A DNA stretch of 21,240 nucleotides, taken from positions 1-21,240 of the forward strand of contig RDXT01000800.1 of the NCBI GenBank assembly GCA_004292985.1, given 5' to 3'. This stretch comes from Bacteroidota bacterium. GTDB lineage: Bacteria; Bacteroidota; Bacteroidia; J057. Positions 7,845 through 16,730 of this stretch are shown here, piece by piece; position 1 is the first letter of the stretch; each line of letters opens with the position of its first letter. The notes below the pieces were generated by a model. It was not told where the DNA came from. It saw nothing but the letters and a program-made list of their open reading frames with translations, and did not search any database. Position numbers and translations under genes: made by a program.

Positions 7845-8072
7845 CAAAAATTCCGGGAAACATTAATATCTTCTTCCCGACAAATCTTTTTCACACCCGG
7901 AAACGACTGCGGGGGAGTGTCGTGTCATCCGGGAGCAACAGCGCTTAGAGGGTATGAATCCGCCTTTTGTACGCAAAAAAGCGCATAGGGTTGCTGCGAA
8001 AGGTTCCCTCTCAATTTGATTTTCTTTCCCCTGAATATCCTGCCAACTTGGTCTGCAACGATATTCCAGTCT

Positions 8073-9143
8073 ATGATCCGCTCTCTTTTAAGCTTTTCTC
8101 TGCTTTGTTCCCTCCAACTTTTGTTTCCTAATGTTCTGAAAGCGCAATATGTCGGCTTCGGTGAAGCCAGCCCCAACAGCAAAATTGATGCGACCCACAG
8201 CGGTACGACGGGCAGCACCGTCGAAGCCACCCAAAGCAATGCCAGCAACACGGCCCCCGCGATTCAGGTAAAAAACAGCAGCGGCGGCGAAGGCATGGAA
8301 ATCCAGATGAATGCCACCACTTCGACACAGGAGGGCCTTTTGATTACCCACCTGGGCCGGGGTTCTGCCCTGAGTGCAACGGTCTCCAATGCAGCCATCA
8401 CCGGAACGATTGCCGTTGGTAAATTTGAATTTACAGGCAGCGACACCGACGATCACATTGGCGTGCACGGACTCAGCACCTCTGTAAGCGGGTATGGCAT
8501 CGGTGTGCAGGGAAACGGAAACTACCGCGGGATGTATGGCGTAAGTACTTCAGGAACAGGCGTGTATGGGTCTGGGGTTACGGGGCTGTATGGCACCGGA
8601 ACCACCTACGGGGTATATGGCAACGGAACGACCTATGGCGTGTATGCCAACGGTAACCTGGGCGCCAGCGGCACAAAAAGCTTTTTGATTGACCACCCGC
8701 TCGATCCGGGAAATCAGTACCTGAAGCATTTTTCGGTCGAGTCTGATGAAGTGCTGAACCTGTACCGGGGCATGGCTGTCCTCGATTCGCAGGGCCGGGC
8801 GACTGTGCAGCTCCCCGTCTATTTTGAGGCCATCAATACCGAAATTACCTACCAGCTTACCCCCGTAGGCTCGCCCCAGCAGCCCTGGGTGGTAACGGAG
8901 GTCAGCGGCAATAGCTTTGTCGTAGGCGGAGCGCCCGGCAGCAAGGTCTCCTGGGCGATTATGGCCCGGCGCAATGATGCCTATATGAAGGCCCATCCCG
9001 TTCAGGCCGAGTCCCGGAAGGAGCCTGAAAACCAGGGCAGATACATCCGTCCGGAATTATATGGGCAGCCAGCCTCTATGGGCATATTTACCCAGGCCCG
9101 GCAAGAGACGAAGCCCTCCGAAACACCGCATTCTGAGAAATAA
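8073..9143 (+). CDS. Secreted fibre-like surface protein with Gly/Tyr repeats
   Basis: The ATG at 8073 gives a normal signal peptide ending KAQ (24); an upstream in-frame ATG at 8016 adds an unlikely leader. The mature 332 residues start with a Ser/Thr/Asn-rich region, then from about 130 to 196 show short repeats of the GVYGNGTTY type, including two near-identical 9-residue units around 177-194. Residues 199-310 form a conserved-looking domain beginning GTKSFLIDHPLDP and ending VSWAIMARRNDAY. I recall this domain as the C-terminal part of large repetitive surface proteins in several phyla, where it follows beta-helix-like stalks; its role is unknown. No T9SS sorting domain is present. The next gene starts 3 nt downstream, so the two form one transcription unit. 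Function is unassigned; a structural or adhesive role is inferred. Confidence 0.85.
   Translation: MIRSLLSFSLLCSLQLLFPNVLKAQYVGFGEASPNSKIDATHSGTTGSTVEATQSNASNTAPAIQVKNSSGGEGMEIQMNATTSTQEGLLITHLGRGSALSATVSNAAITGTIAVGKFEFTGSDTDDHIGVHGLSTSVSGYGIGVQGNGNYRGMYGVSTSGTGVYGSGVTGLYGTGTTYGVYGNGTTYGVYANGNLGASGTKSFLIDHPLDPGNQYLKHFSVESDEVLNLYRGMAVLDSQGRATVQLPVYFEAINTEITYQLTPVGSPQQPWVVTEVSGNSFVVGGAPGSKVSWAIMARRNDAYMKAHPVQAESRKEPENQGRYIRPELYGQPASMGIFTQARQETKPSETPHSEK
8604..8657 (+). repeat. In-gene 27-bp tandem repeat of the fibre-like protein
   Basis: Two consecutive 9-codon units encode TTYGVYGNG and TTYGVYANG, with a degenerate third unit just before them (VTGLYGTG). The units differ mainly at silent positions, so they look old rather than recently slipped. 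They lie in the Gly/Tyr-rich stalk and may fold as beta-helix rungs. Confidence 0.6.
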
Positions 9144-9146
9144 GCC

Positions 9147-10559
9147 ATGAAATACACACACGCGCATGTGCTGTTGATCGCGGGCCTGCTCCTGCCTTAC
9201 CTGCTCCCGGCACAGCACAATTATGAGTTTAACAACCAGGGAGCAGCCATTTATATAAGCTCAGGGGCAACGGTCTATGTCTGGGGGGATGTATATATGG
9301 AGGATGCCACGGCCCTGCTGAGCAACAGCGGAGAGATCGAAGTGCAGGGCAATATGTACTCGGATAACCTCTTTCAGCAGCGGGGCACCGGAACGGTCCG
9401 CCTCGAAAACAGCGATGTGAATGTCAATCAAAGGCAGTTTATCGAGGGAAGTTATGCCGTGCGGGGCGGCCAAAGCGCAGTAGGGGTGGACGACGGCTCT
9501 TTTTACCACCTTCAACTGGCCAACTCGCAGGGCGTGGTGCACCTGGCAGGCAGCGGAAATGTGGCCGATGTGCGGGGCAGTGTCAATTTTGATCCGGCAG
9601 TTGCGGTCGGCAATCCACCTCAGAACCGCATCATTACCCACGACACCACCGCGCTGCCCGCCAACGGATCGGGATACAACGCCATTTTTGGAATGATGAA
9701 TACGAGTGCCATCACGTCCTCGCTGAACACCTATTATGTCAACAACACCGTGAGCGCCAATGGAAATTCTTCTACGGTAGATGCAGGGTATATCCAGGGC
9801 AAACTCCGGGTGGCTATTGGCCCAATGGGCGGCGATTACCCCTTTGTGCTGGGCCTGGAGCCAGGCGGCACAACAGATGCGCGGGGCCTGCAATACAGCC
9901 GCCTGAATTTTCCCATCAACACCTATGATGTCGTAACGGGATATTTTGAGGAAGGTAGCAGCAATGCCGTGCCGGGAACCGTGTTTGAATGTCCGGGAGA
10001 CTACCAGTTGCTGTATTTTGGGGGCATTACCCATGGCGAATGGATGTTTTCGGACCGCACAGGCACGGGCGCAGGTTCCTACAGCCTCAGCGTATGGCCA
10101 CAGGATGGCAGCCTCAGCCCCCAGACCATGTGGCTGATCACGCAGGACGATACAGTGCGTGGCACAGACGATGATTGCGGCGGGAGCGCTATTGGCCTGA
10201 GCCGGAGTGGTTTTAACGGGTTTGAAGGGCCCTCAGCGTTTGGCGTCGCCGGGCTCGACTTTGTGCTGGAAGACAGCCCGGACGAAGTGCCTGCTGCGAC
10301 CCTCACTCCGGAATACCTTTCTTTACATATGTATCCCAGTCCATTTGATTCTAAGGGCCTGACCATGAGCCTGACAGGGCCGCTACCAGCGTATCTGCAC
10401 ATAGAGGTGTTTGATCTCCTGGGCCGCAAAGTCTGGGAGGGGCATCCGGAGGCGGTGCCGGAACTTCATCTGCCGGGGCAGGCTTTTCCGCCCGGATTGC
10501 TGAGTTTCCGGATTCATACAGGCAACGAGGTTTTCTACTGGCGCGGGCTCAGGGAGTAA
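9147..10559 (+). CDS. T9SS-sorted secreted surface protein of unknown function
   Basis: The 470-residue product has a signal peptide ending LLPAQ (23), then a beta-rich region of about 370 residues with many N, G and S residues and short strands such as ATVYVWGDVYMED and GEIEVQGNMYSD, as in right-handed beta-helix or cell-surface fold proteins. The last 80 residues match a type A T9SS sorting domain: MYPSPFDS near 393, HIEVFDLLGRKVW, then LPGQAFPPGLLSFRIHTG and a final YWRGLRE strand. Such proteins cross the outer membrane through the type IX system and are usually anchored to surface polysaccharide. It is the second gene of a unit with the fibre-like protein (3-nt gap). No catalytic motif is visible. 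Confidence 0.88.
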   Translation: MKYTHAHVLLIAGLLLPYLLPAQHNYEFNNQGAAIYISSGATVYVWGDVYMEDATALLSNSGEIEVQGNMYSDNLFQQRGTGTVRLENSDVNVNQRQFIEGSYAVRGGQSAVGVDDGSFYHLQLANSQGVVHLAGSGNVADVRGSVNFDPAVAVGNPPQNRIITHDTTALPANGSGYNAIFGMMNTSAITSSLNTYYVNNTVSANGNSSTVDAGYIQGKLRVAIGPMGGDYPFVLGLEPGGTTDARGLQYSRLNFPINTYDVVTGYFEEGSSNAVPGTVFECPGDYQLLYFGGITHGEWMFSDRTGTGAGSYSLSVWPQDGSLSPQTMWLITQDDTVRGTDDDCGGSAIGLSRSGFNGFEGPSAFGVAGLDFVLEDSPDEVPAATLTPEYLSLHMYPSPFDSKGLTMSLTGPLPAYLHIEVFDLLGRKVWEGHPEAVPELHLPGQAFPPGLLSFRIHTGNEVFYWRGLRE

Positions 10560-10696
10560 AACGCAGATTCCTTCTGTACTGGCCTGCACACATCTTGACT
10601 ACAACAGCAGAGGAGAAAGCCGTTTCGCTCTACATCAATACTACATCATTAGCCAGATATGAGCAAAAGTCACTTCCGGCCTCCCTGCTTTATCGT

Positions 10697-10704
10697 TATC
10701 TTTA
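10697..10704 (+). promoter_or_regulatory. Candidate -7 box for the CBM-like T9SS gene
   Basis: TATCTTTA matches seven of eight positions of TAnnTTTG and lies within three closely spaced TTATC motifs (10690-10706). Transcription would begin near 10711, giving an AT-rich leader of about 60 nt. No good -33 box is seen, so this is tentative. The rest of 10560-10769 shows no gene. Confidence 0.4.
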
Positions 10705-10769
10705 TCTGATATAAATGCAGAACCCTTTTTCTGCACTTCATTTCATTTAATTACTTATTCTTTTTTCCA

Positions 10770-12062
10770 ATGAAAAACGGCTTACTATTATCTCTCCTTA
10801 TCATGGCCGCAACCGCGCTGTCCGCGCAAACGCTGCCCCTTACTTTTGAAACAGGTACATTCACATTTACAGATTTCGCTGGCGGTGTGATGACTGTGAT
10901 TGACAACCCCAACAGCGGCGGTATCAACACCAGCTCCAAAGTTGCCCAGATGGTGAAAGGCCCAGGTGAAGTGTATGGCGGCAGCTTTATCCAGCTTGCA
11001 GGCCCGGTTGACCTGTCGGCGAGCCAAAACTTTAAAGTAAAGGTATTTGCCAACCGCGTAGGTGTGAAACTGCTCTTCAAACTTGAAAACGCTGCCAACG
11101 GCGCTTTGAACTTTGAGCAGGAGCGCGCAACCACAGTTGCCAATGCATGGGAAGAACTCAGCTATGACTTCAGCGCCATCAATACCGCCAATACATACGA
11201 GAAAGTGGTATTCATCATGGAACTCGGTACCGTTGGCAACAGCTCCGCTGACTTTACCATGCTGATTGACGATGTAAGGCTTCCCGGCGCTACCGGACCT
11301 GTGCTTTCCCAGATCAGCCTGCCCGTTACGTTTGACGACACTACCGTTAACTACACCATGACTGATTTCGGTGGTAATGCATCCGAAGTAGTTGTTGATC
11401 CGACCAATGCTGCCAACAAAGTAGCCAAAACCACCAAAGGTGCCAATGCGGAACTTTGGGCAGGTACTACTGCCGGCACAGGCGCTGGATTCCCAAGCAA
11501 CGTTCCTTTCGCAGCCGGATCAACCAAAATGCGCGTACGTGTATGGTCTCCTGATGCAGGCATTCCTGTACGTCTGAAAGTAGAAGACCGCACCAACCCA
11601 GCTGTCAGTGTCGAAACCGAAGCCACCACCACCGTTGCAAGCCAGTGGCAGACCCTCGTATTTGACTTTGCAAACCAGGCTACCGGAACTGCCGCCATCA
11701 ACTTCGCCAGCTCCTATAACAAGGCTTCTATCTTCTTCAACTTCGGTACTACCGGCGCAACCGCTGGCGTAAAAACCTACTACTGGGATGATATGGCCTT
11801 TGGCGATGCTACCGGAATCGAAAACCTGATCAGCCAGGGCTTCCGTTACTTCCCGAACCCTGCTGAAAACCAGCTTTTCCTCAGCGCTGATCTGCCCCTG
11901 CAGGATGTGAAAGTGTTTTCCATCACCGGACAACAGATGCTGTCAGTATCTCCTGAGCAGATGTCTCATACCCTCGACCTTTCAACGCTGAGCGCTGGTA
12001 TGTATCTGGTGCGCGTGTCTCTGGGCAATGAAAACGGTACATTCCGCATCATTAAGCAATAA
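10770..12062 (+). CDS. T9SS-sorted secreted protein with two carbohydrate-binding-like jelly-roll domains
   Basis: A 430-residue protein: signal peptide ending ALSAQ (20), two related beta-sandwich domains (about 22-171 and 183-344) and a type A T9SS sorting domain (358-430, with FPNP at 361-364 and a final GTFRIIKQ). Each jelly-roll opens with LPxTF and ends with a Trp/Leu-x-Asp-Asp strand (LIDDVRL, YYWDDMAF). Domain 2 resembles the non-catalytic modules attached to GH16 laminarinases and other secreted polysaccharidases of Bacteroidota, so glycan binding is likely. There is no catalytic domain, and it may be an abundant surface glycan-binding protein. Its codons (many GTA, GGT, CGT, AAC, ACC, GCT) differ from the GTG/CGC/CTG-rich neighbours, which suggests strong expression. 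It appears to be transcribed alone. Confidence 0.87.
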   Translation: MKNGLLLSLLIMAATALSAQTLPLTFETGTFTFTDFAGGVMTVIDNPNSGGINTSSKVAQMVKGPGEVYGGSFIQLAGPVDLSASQNFKVKVFANRVGVKLLFKLENAANGALNFEQERATTVANAWEELSYDFSAINTANTYEKVVFIMELGTVGNSSADFTMLIDDVRLPGATGPVLSQISLPVTFDDTTVNYTMTDFGGNASEVVVDPTNAANKVAKTTKGANAELWAGTTAGTGAGFPSNVPFAAGSTKMRVRVWSPDAGIPVRLKVEDRTNPAVSVETEATTTVASQWQTLVFDFANQATGTAAINFASSYNKASIFFNFGTTGATAGVKTYYWDDMAFGDATGIENLISQGFRYFPNPAENQLFLSADLPLQDVKVFSITGQQMLSVSPEQMSHTLDLSTLSAGMYLVRVSLGNENGTFRIIKQ

Positions 12063-12108
12063 TTACGCAAGGGAAGCCCGGAGAGGGGAGAAGCGAAGCA
12101 GTGAATAG

Positions 12109-12140
12109 TTGCAAAGGCAGGAATTTCCTCCTTACTTTTA
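12109..12140 (+). promoter_or_regulatory. Candidate promoter of the penicillin acylase-family gene
   Basis: TTG at 12109-12111, a 21-nt spacer, then TACTTTTA at 12133-12140, one mismatch from TAnnTTTG. Spacing is within the Bacteroidota range and the predicted leader is about 36 nt. Confidence 0.45.
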
Positions 12141-12182
12141 CAGCAACGATCTGCAAGTGCCTAACCTTATAATCCACGCCGT

Positions 12183-14639
12183 ATGCGCTGGGTAAAATTT
12201 GTCCTCTCTCTGGCTTTCAGTGCCTTTGTTCTGTATATCCTTTCGCGCCCTCTCACGATGCTGAAAGTGCCCTTCCCTTTAGGCTCTTTTTTGAGTCCGA
12301 ATGAAGGGTTCTGGCAAAATGCGGAAGCTGCGAACAGCGATCAAAACGAAACACTGAACCTCCCCGGCCTCAAGGGGGAGGTTCAGGTCGTTTATGACGA
12401 ACGGGGTGTGCCCCATATCTTTGCCAAAAACGCCGAAGACCTCTACTTCGCGCAGGGCTACGTAACCGCCCGCGACCGTCTGTGGCAGATGGAGTTTCAG
12501 ACCCATGCCGCCGCGGGCCGCCTGACCGAAATCACTGGCCGGGGTCCGGATGATGCCGTCTTGAAAATGGACCGCTACACCCGCCGCCTCGGAATGGTCT
12601 ATGCCGCCGAAAACCTGCTCAAAGGCATCATGGAAAATGCGGAGACCCGCGTAGTTGCCGAAGCATACAGCGCAGGCGTAAATGCCTATATCAACAGCCT
12701 CTCTGACGCTGAGCTGCCCGTGGAGTACAAGCTGCTCAATTACCGCCCGGAGCCCTGGACACCGCTTAAATCGGCACTTACCTCCAAACTGATCGCCCGC
12801 GACCTAACCAGCGGCGCCAATGACCTGGAATATACCCAGGCATTGCAGGTATTCGGACGAAAAATATTTGATGTATTATACCCCGACTACCCCTACGACC
12901 TGGCGCCCATCGCAGGCAACGATACCAAGTACAACAAGCGCGAATACCTGCCCACACCGGAGCGGCCTGCGGGCTATTTTCCGGATTCGCTGCTGATGGG
13001 CCTGCCGGAGCGGCCTGCAAAACCTGAGCCGGGCCTGGGCAGCAATAACTGGGCAGTTTCGGGCAAACGAAGCGCTACCGGAAGGCCGCTGCTGGCCAAT
13101 GACCCCCATCTGGGCCTCAATTTGCCTGCCATCTGGTACGAAATCCAGCTTTCAGCCCCCGGAAGCAATACCTATGGTGTGTCTTTGCCGGGTGCGCCTG
13201 CCATTATCATCGGCTTTAATGACTCCATCGCCTGGGGGATTACCAATGGCGGACAGGATGTGATGGACTATTACACCATTACCTACCGCGATGCGCAGCG
13301 CAAAGAGGTGCTGCTCGACGGCCAGTGGCAGGCTACGCAGCAGCGGGTCGAGACCTTTGTGATCAAGGGAGAAGCGCCGGTAACAGATACGGTCATTTAT
13401 ACCCATGTCGGGCCGGTGATCTTTGACAAAAACTTTGGAGACCAACCCGGCCCCCTGGCTGTGCGCTGGACTGCGCATGATGCCTCCGACGAACTGCTGT
13501 GTTTCCTGAAACTTAACCGGGGCCGCAACTACGCGGACTATCTGGAGGCGATGAAGCAGTTTGGCAGCCCTTCGCAGAATTTTGTATTTGCCTCAGCCTC
13601 AGGAGATATAGCCATTCGCCAGCAGGGTAAATTTGGGTTAAAATGGCCTGAGCAGGGTAAATTTATCCTCGATGGCTCCCGCCGCGACCATATCTGGAGT
13701 ACCTACATTCCGTTTGAGCAGGTAGCCCACCAGTACAATCCGGAGCAGGGATTTGTCAGCTCTGCCAACCAGCACCCCGCTTCGCCTGCCTACCCCTATA
13801 GCTATGTGGGCAATTTCGAAGATTTCCGGGGAAGGCGCATTTACCGCCTGCTCGCGGCGGAGGATACCGTAACGGTGGACAATATGAAGGCCTGGCAGCA
13901 GGACAACTATGCCCTGGCCGCCGCCGATGTGCTGCCGCTGATGCTGGCCGAACTCGATACCACCCGATTCTCCCAGATAGACAAAGAAGCCTGGGCTGTT
14001 CTGAAAAACTGGGACTATTTCTACCACCGCGAATCCGTGGCGGCTACCCTCTTTGAGCGCTGGTGGACAACCCTTTACGAGGAAATCTGGAAAGACGACA
14101 TCGAAGCCACCGGAGTAAAACTCGACTATCCTGACCGCAGCACCACCATCCGTATTTTGCGCGACAGTGTGAACTTCCGCTTTTATGGCCGCTGGAATGA
14201 CAGTGTCCGGATAGACCGCCGCACCCTCATCAACCAGAGTTACAGCAGGGCCGTGGGTAAATTGCATGCCGACTACCCGAACCATAGTGAATGGACCTGG
14301 GGTAAGCGCCGGGGCACCAATATCACTCACCTGACGCGGGTTTTGACCCCTTTCAGCCGTATCGGCATCGAAACCGGCGGCAATGGCGGCATCCTGAATG
14401 CGACCAACCGCAGCAGCGGCCCTTCGTGGCGCATGGTCGTATCACTCGGTCCCCAGCCAGAGGCCTGGGGCGTGTATCCCGGCGGGCAGTCCGGCAATCC
14501 CGGCAGCGCCCGCTACGGCGCATTTATAGACGACTGGGCCAGTGGCCAGTATTATTCCCTCTGGTACATGAAGCAGGCGGGAGACCGCAGCCGGCCCGTT
14601 TCCAGCGCGAAGGTTCTCCGTCCCTCATCCGCCCAATAA
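12183..14639 (+). CDS. Penicillin acylase family protein (S45 Ntn-hydrolase), membrane-anchored
   Basis: The 818-residue protein has one N-terminal hydrophobic helix (5-21), serving as anchor or uncleaved signal. The alpha-chain region carries DERGVPHIFAKNAEDLYFAQGYVTARDRLWQME (72-104). The autocleavage site lies at PGLGSNNWAVSG, where S287 would become the N-terminal nucleophile of the beta-chain. Further family motifs follow: LANDPHL, HVGPVIFD, and near the C-terminus LNATNRSSGPSWRM and PGGQSGNPGSARYG. The enzyme is expected to self-process in the periplasm and hydrolyse an amide bond. Known relatives act on beta-lactam side chains, acyl-homoserine lactones or other N-acyl compounds; the substrate here is not predictable. 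Length is typical. A small membrane protein gene follows 10 nt after the stop. Confidence 0.93.
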   Translation: MRWVKFVLSLAFSAFVLYILSRPLTMLKVPFPLGSFLSPNEGFWQNAEAANSDQNETLNLPGLKGEVQVVYDERGVPHIFAKNAEDLYFAQGYVTARDRLWQMEFQTHAAAGRLTEITGRGPDDAVLKMDRYTRRLGMVYAAENLLKGIMENAETRVVAEAYSAGVNAYINSLSDAELPVEYKLLNYRPEPWTPLKSALTSKLIARDLTSGANDLEYTQALQVFGRKIFDVLYPDYPYDLAPIAGNDTKYNKREYLPTPERPAGYFPDSLLMGLPERPAKPEPGLGSNNWAVSGKRSATGRPLLANDPHLGLNLPAIWYEIQLSAPGSNTYGVSLPGAPAIIIGFNDSIAWGITNGGQDVMDYYTITYRDAQRKEVLLDGQWQATQQRVETFVIKGEAPVTDTVIYTHVGPVIFDKNFGDQPGPLAVRWTAHDASDELLCFLKLNRGRNYADYLEAMKQFGSPSQNFVFASASGDIAIRQQGKFGLKWPEQGKFILDGSRRDHIWSTYIPFEQVAHQYNPEQGFVSSANQHPASPAYPYSYVGNFEDFRGRRIYRLLAAEDTVTVDNMKAWQQDNYALAAADVLPLMLAELDTTRFSQIDKEAWAVLKNWDYFYHRESVAATLFERWWTTLYEEIWKDDIEATGVKLDYPDRSTTIRILRDSVNFRFYGRWNDSVRIDRRTLINQSYSRAVGKLHADYPNHSEWTWGKRRGTNITHLTRVLTPFSRIGIETGGNGGILNATNRSSGPSWRMVVSLGPQPEAWGVYPGGQSGNPGSARYGAFIDDWASGQYYSLWYMKQAGDRSRPVSSAKVLRPSSAQ

Positions 14640-14649
14640 GCCATTTGAC

Positions 14650-15051
14650 ATGAAACTCTTCGTACATATAGCCCTCATCCTCGCTCTGTCTTTGCTGGCC
14701 ATGTGGTTTCTGCCCTGGTGGTCGGCGGCGGGAGTAGCTTTTGCTGTGGGTCTGCTCCTGAGCGAGCGTCGCCGCAGAGGTTATAGCCGCAAAAAAACAC
14801 GCTCCTGGAGCTTTTTGGCCGGGTTTGTAGCACTTTTCCTGCTTTGGGGTGTTTGGGCGTGGAAAATTGACTTCGCCAACCAATCCCTGCTGAGCAACAA
14901 AATAGCGCTGGTGCTCACTTCGGGAGCAGCCCTTCCCCTGCCCGGTGCCTATGCCATGATCCTGCTTTCCGCCCTGGCAGGAGGCCTTATGGGGGGCGCG
15001 AGCAGCCTCAGCGGCGGACTTCTGGGACAGGCTTTGCGCCGGGGGCGTTAG
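14650..15051 (+). CDS. Small integral membrane protein of unknown function
   Basis: The 133-residue protein has about four hydrophobic segments (4-37 probably as a hairpin, 55-71, 83-104 and 105-127) and a very basic loop at 40-51 (ERRRRGYSRKKTR) that should face the cytosol. The last segment is rich in Gly and Ser (GGLMGGASSLSGGLLGQ). I do not recognise a family. It follows the penicillin acylase gene by 10 nt and is likely co-transcribed with it, so a link with that enzyme or its membrane environment is possible but unproven. It is a real gene judging by codon use, start spacing and placement. Confidence 0.7.
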   Translation: MKLFVHIALILALSLLAMWFLPWWSAAGVAFAVGLLLSERRRRGYSRKKTRSWSFLAGFVALFLLWGVWAWKIDFANQSLLSNKIALVLTSGAALPLPGAYAMILLSALAGGLMGGASSLSGGLLGQALRRGR

Positions 15052-15149
15052 GCTTTGCCGTTACTTTTGGGAAAACATTTCCTTTGCCGCCTTGTTGAAT
15101 CTAAGGTATTTGGCAAATAATCGGGATATGACCATTTTCTCAGAAAAAT

Positions 15150-16691
15150 ATGCTGGTAAAGGCTTTTGGAAGTGCTGTTGAAGGGATTCATGCAACCATC
15201 ATCACGGTGGAGGTGCATGTGGCCCGGGGTAAATTTGGATACAATATGGTGGGCCTGCCGGATAAGGCAGTTTCGGAGGGTCGCCAGCGGATTTACACGG
15301 CTTTTCACCATAATGGACTCGAATTTCCCCGCTCCGAGGTCACGATCAATATGGCCCCTGCCGATATTCAGAAAGCAGGTTCTGCCTATGACCTTACCCT
15401 CGCGATGGGCATCCTGGCGGCGGCAGGCGATATTTCTCCCGATAAACTGGCCGACTACCTTATTATGGGTGAGCTTTCGCTCGATGGCGAACTGCGTCCG
15501 ATCAAGGGCGCGCTACCCATTGCGATAGAAGCCCGGAAACGCGGTTTTAAAGGTATGCTTCTGCCCAAAGTAAATGCGGCGGAGGCAGCCATCGTAACCA
15601 ACCTCGATGTGATCCCCATCGCGCACCTGCGCGAAGCCGTGGAGTACCTCGATGGGCGGCGCGAAATCGAGCCACTGGTGCGCGATACCCGCGAATTGTT
15701 TTTTGAGGCGCAACGTGACTTTGCCTTCGATTTTTCCGATGTCAAAGGCCAGGAAAATGTAAAGCGCGCCATGGAAATCGCTGCTGCGGGGGGCCACAAT
15801 GCCATCCTGATCGGCCCTCCCGGTGCAGGAAAAACCATGCTGGCCCGGCGTATGCCTTCGGTGCTGCCGCCGATGACCCTGCACGAGGCCCTCGAAACCA
15901 CCAAAATTCACTCTGTGGTGGGCGTTTTGCCGGAGGATGCCGCACTCGTGGCACAGCGGCCCTTTCGCTCGCCGCACCATACCACCAGCGATGTGGCCCT
16001 GGTGGGTGGTGGCAGCAATGCCCAGCCCGGCGAAATCAGCCTCGCCCACAATGGTATTCTTTTCCTCGACGAATTGCCCGAATTCAAACGCACGGTGCTG
16101 GAGGTGCTGCGGCAGCCCCTCGAAGAACGGCGGGTTACTGTTTCGCGGGCCAAGCTCACGGTCGAGTACCCTGCCAATTTTATGCTCATCGCCAGCATGA
16201 ATCCCTGCCCCTGCGGATTTCACAACCACCCGGAGAAGGATTGCGTCTGTGCCCCGCAGCAGGTCCAGCGCTACCTAAGCCGCATTTCCGGTCCGCTGAT
16301 GGACCGCATAGATCTGCACATTGAAGTAACGCCTGTGGCTTTCGAAGAGCTGACTTCCATCCAGCCCGGCGAGCGCAGCGACGATATCCGCCAGCGGGTG
16401 ATTCTGGCGCGGCATATCCAGTTGGAGCGCTACAAAGAGCTAAAGGGCGTGTATTCCAATGCGATGATGCCTCCGCAGATGGTGCGGCAGTTCTGCAAAA
16501 TTGACAAAGGCAGCGAGATGCTGCTCAAAATCGCCATGAAAAAGCTCGACCTGAGCGCGCGGGCTTTCGACCGCATCCTGAAGGTGTCGCGTACCATCGC
16601 CGATCTGTCGGGTGAGGCATCTATTCTGCCGGAGCATGTGGCGGAGGCCATTCAGTACCGGAGCCTCGATCGGGAGAGCTGGGCAGGGTGA
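15150..16691 (+). CDS. comM: YifB/ComM family Mg-chelatase-like AAA+ ATPase
   Basis: The 513-residue protein has the standard ComM layout: an N-terminal Lon-protease-like S5 fold domain (1-165, with FGYNMVGLPDKAVSEGRQRI), an Mg-chelatase AAA+ core with Walker A GPPGAGKT (222-229) and Walker B ILFLDEL (303-309), a four-Cys zinc-like cluster (C353, C355, C365, C367 in NPCPCGFHNHPEKDCVCAP) and the C-terminal helical lid. ComM is a hexameric helicase that extends branch migration during integration of transforming DNA. In Bacteroidota it is common even in strains not known to be competent. The full length and motifs indicate an intact gene. A possible promoter, TTTG at 15083-15086 plus TATTTG at 15107-15112, is off consensus. 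Confidence 0.95.
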   Translation: MLVKAFGSAVEGIHATIITVEVHVARGKFGYNMVGLPDKAVSEGRQRIYTAFHHNGLEFPRSEVTINMAPADIQKAGSAYDLTLAMGILAAAGDISPDKLADYLIMGELSLDGELRPIKGALPIAIEARKRGFKGMLLPKVNAAEAAIVTNLDVIPIAHLREAVEYLDGRREIEPLVRDTRELFFEAQRDFAFDFSDVKGQENVKRAMEIAAAGGHNAILIGPPGAGKTMLARRMPSVLPPMTLHEALETTKIHSVVGVLPEDAALVAQRPFRSPHHTTSDVALVGGGSNAQPGEISLAHNGILFLDELPEFKRTVLEVLRQPLEERRVTVSRAKLTVEYPANFMLIASMNPCPCGFHNHPEKDCVCAPQQVQRYLSRISGPLMDRIDLHIEVTPVAFEELTSIQPGERSDDIRQRVILARHIQLERYKELKGVYSNAMMPPQMVRQFCKIDKGSEMLLKIAMKKLDLSARAFDRILKVSRTIADLSGEASILPEHVAEAIQYRSLDRESWAG

Positions 16692-16692
16692 A

Positions 16693-16730
16693 CAGGGAAC
16701 AGTTTTCAGGGAACAGGTTACAGGGAACAC
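16693..16730 (+). repeat. Three 14-bp tandem repeat units (CAGGGAACA...)
   Basis: Units start at 16693, 16707 and 16721 with an exact 14-nt period: CAGGGAACAGTTTT, CAGGGAACAGGTTA and a final CAGGGAACAC. The array begins 2 nt after the comM stop codon and its last base starts the following 29-bp repeat, so both may belong to one composite element. Confidence 0.8.

Larger units (their letters stand above)
7750..8072. other. 323-bp divergent intergenic region
   Basis: It separates the minus-strand glycosyltransferase pair from the plus-strand surface-protein pair. It holds a good minus-strand -7 box (7837-7844) and a leader hairpin (7762-7792), both for the glycosyltransferases. For the plus strand the best candidate is a weak TTTG-N17-TATCCTGC near 8026-8054. 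No RNA gene or small ORF is supported. Confidence 0.6.

Noticed and set aside
9261..10034. 257-codon open frame on the minus strand
   Set aside because: Antisense to the T9SS-sorted gene, which has a signal peptide and sorting domain in the plus frame; a shadow.
15513..16229. 238-codon open frame on the minus strand
   Set aside because: Antisense to the AAA+ core of comM; no motif and unlikely composition.
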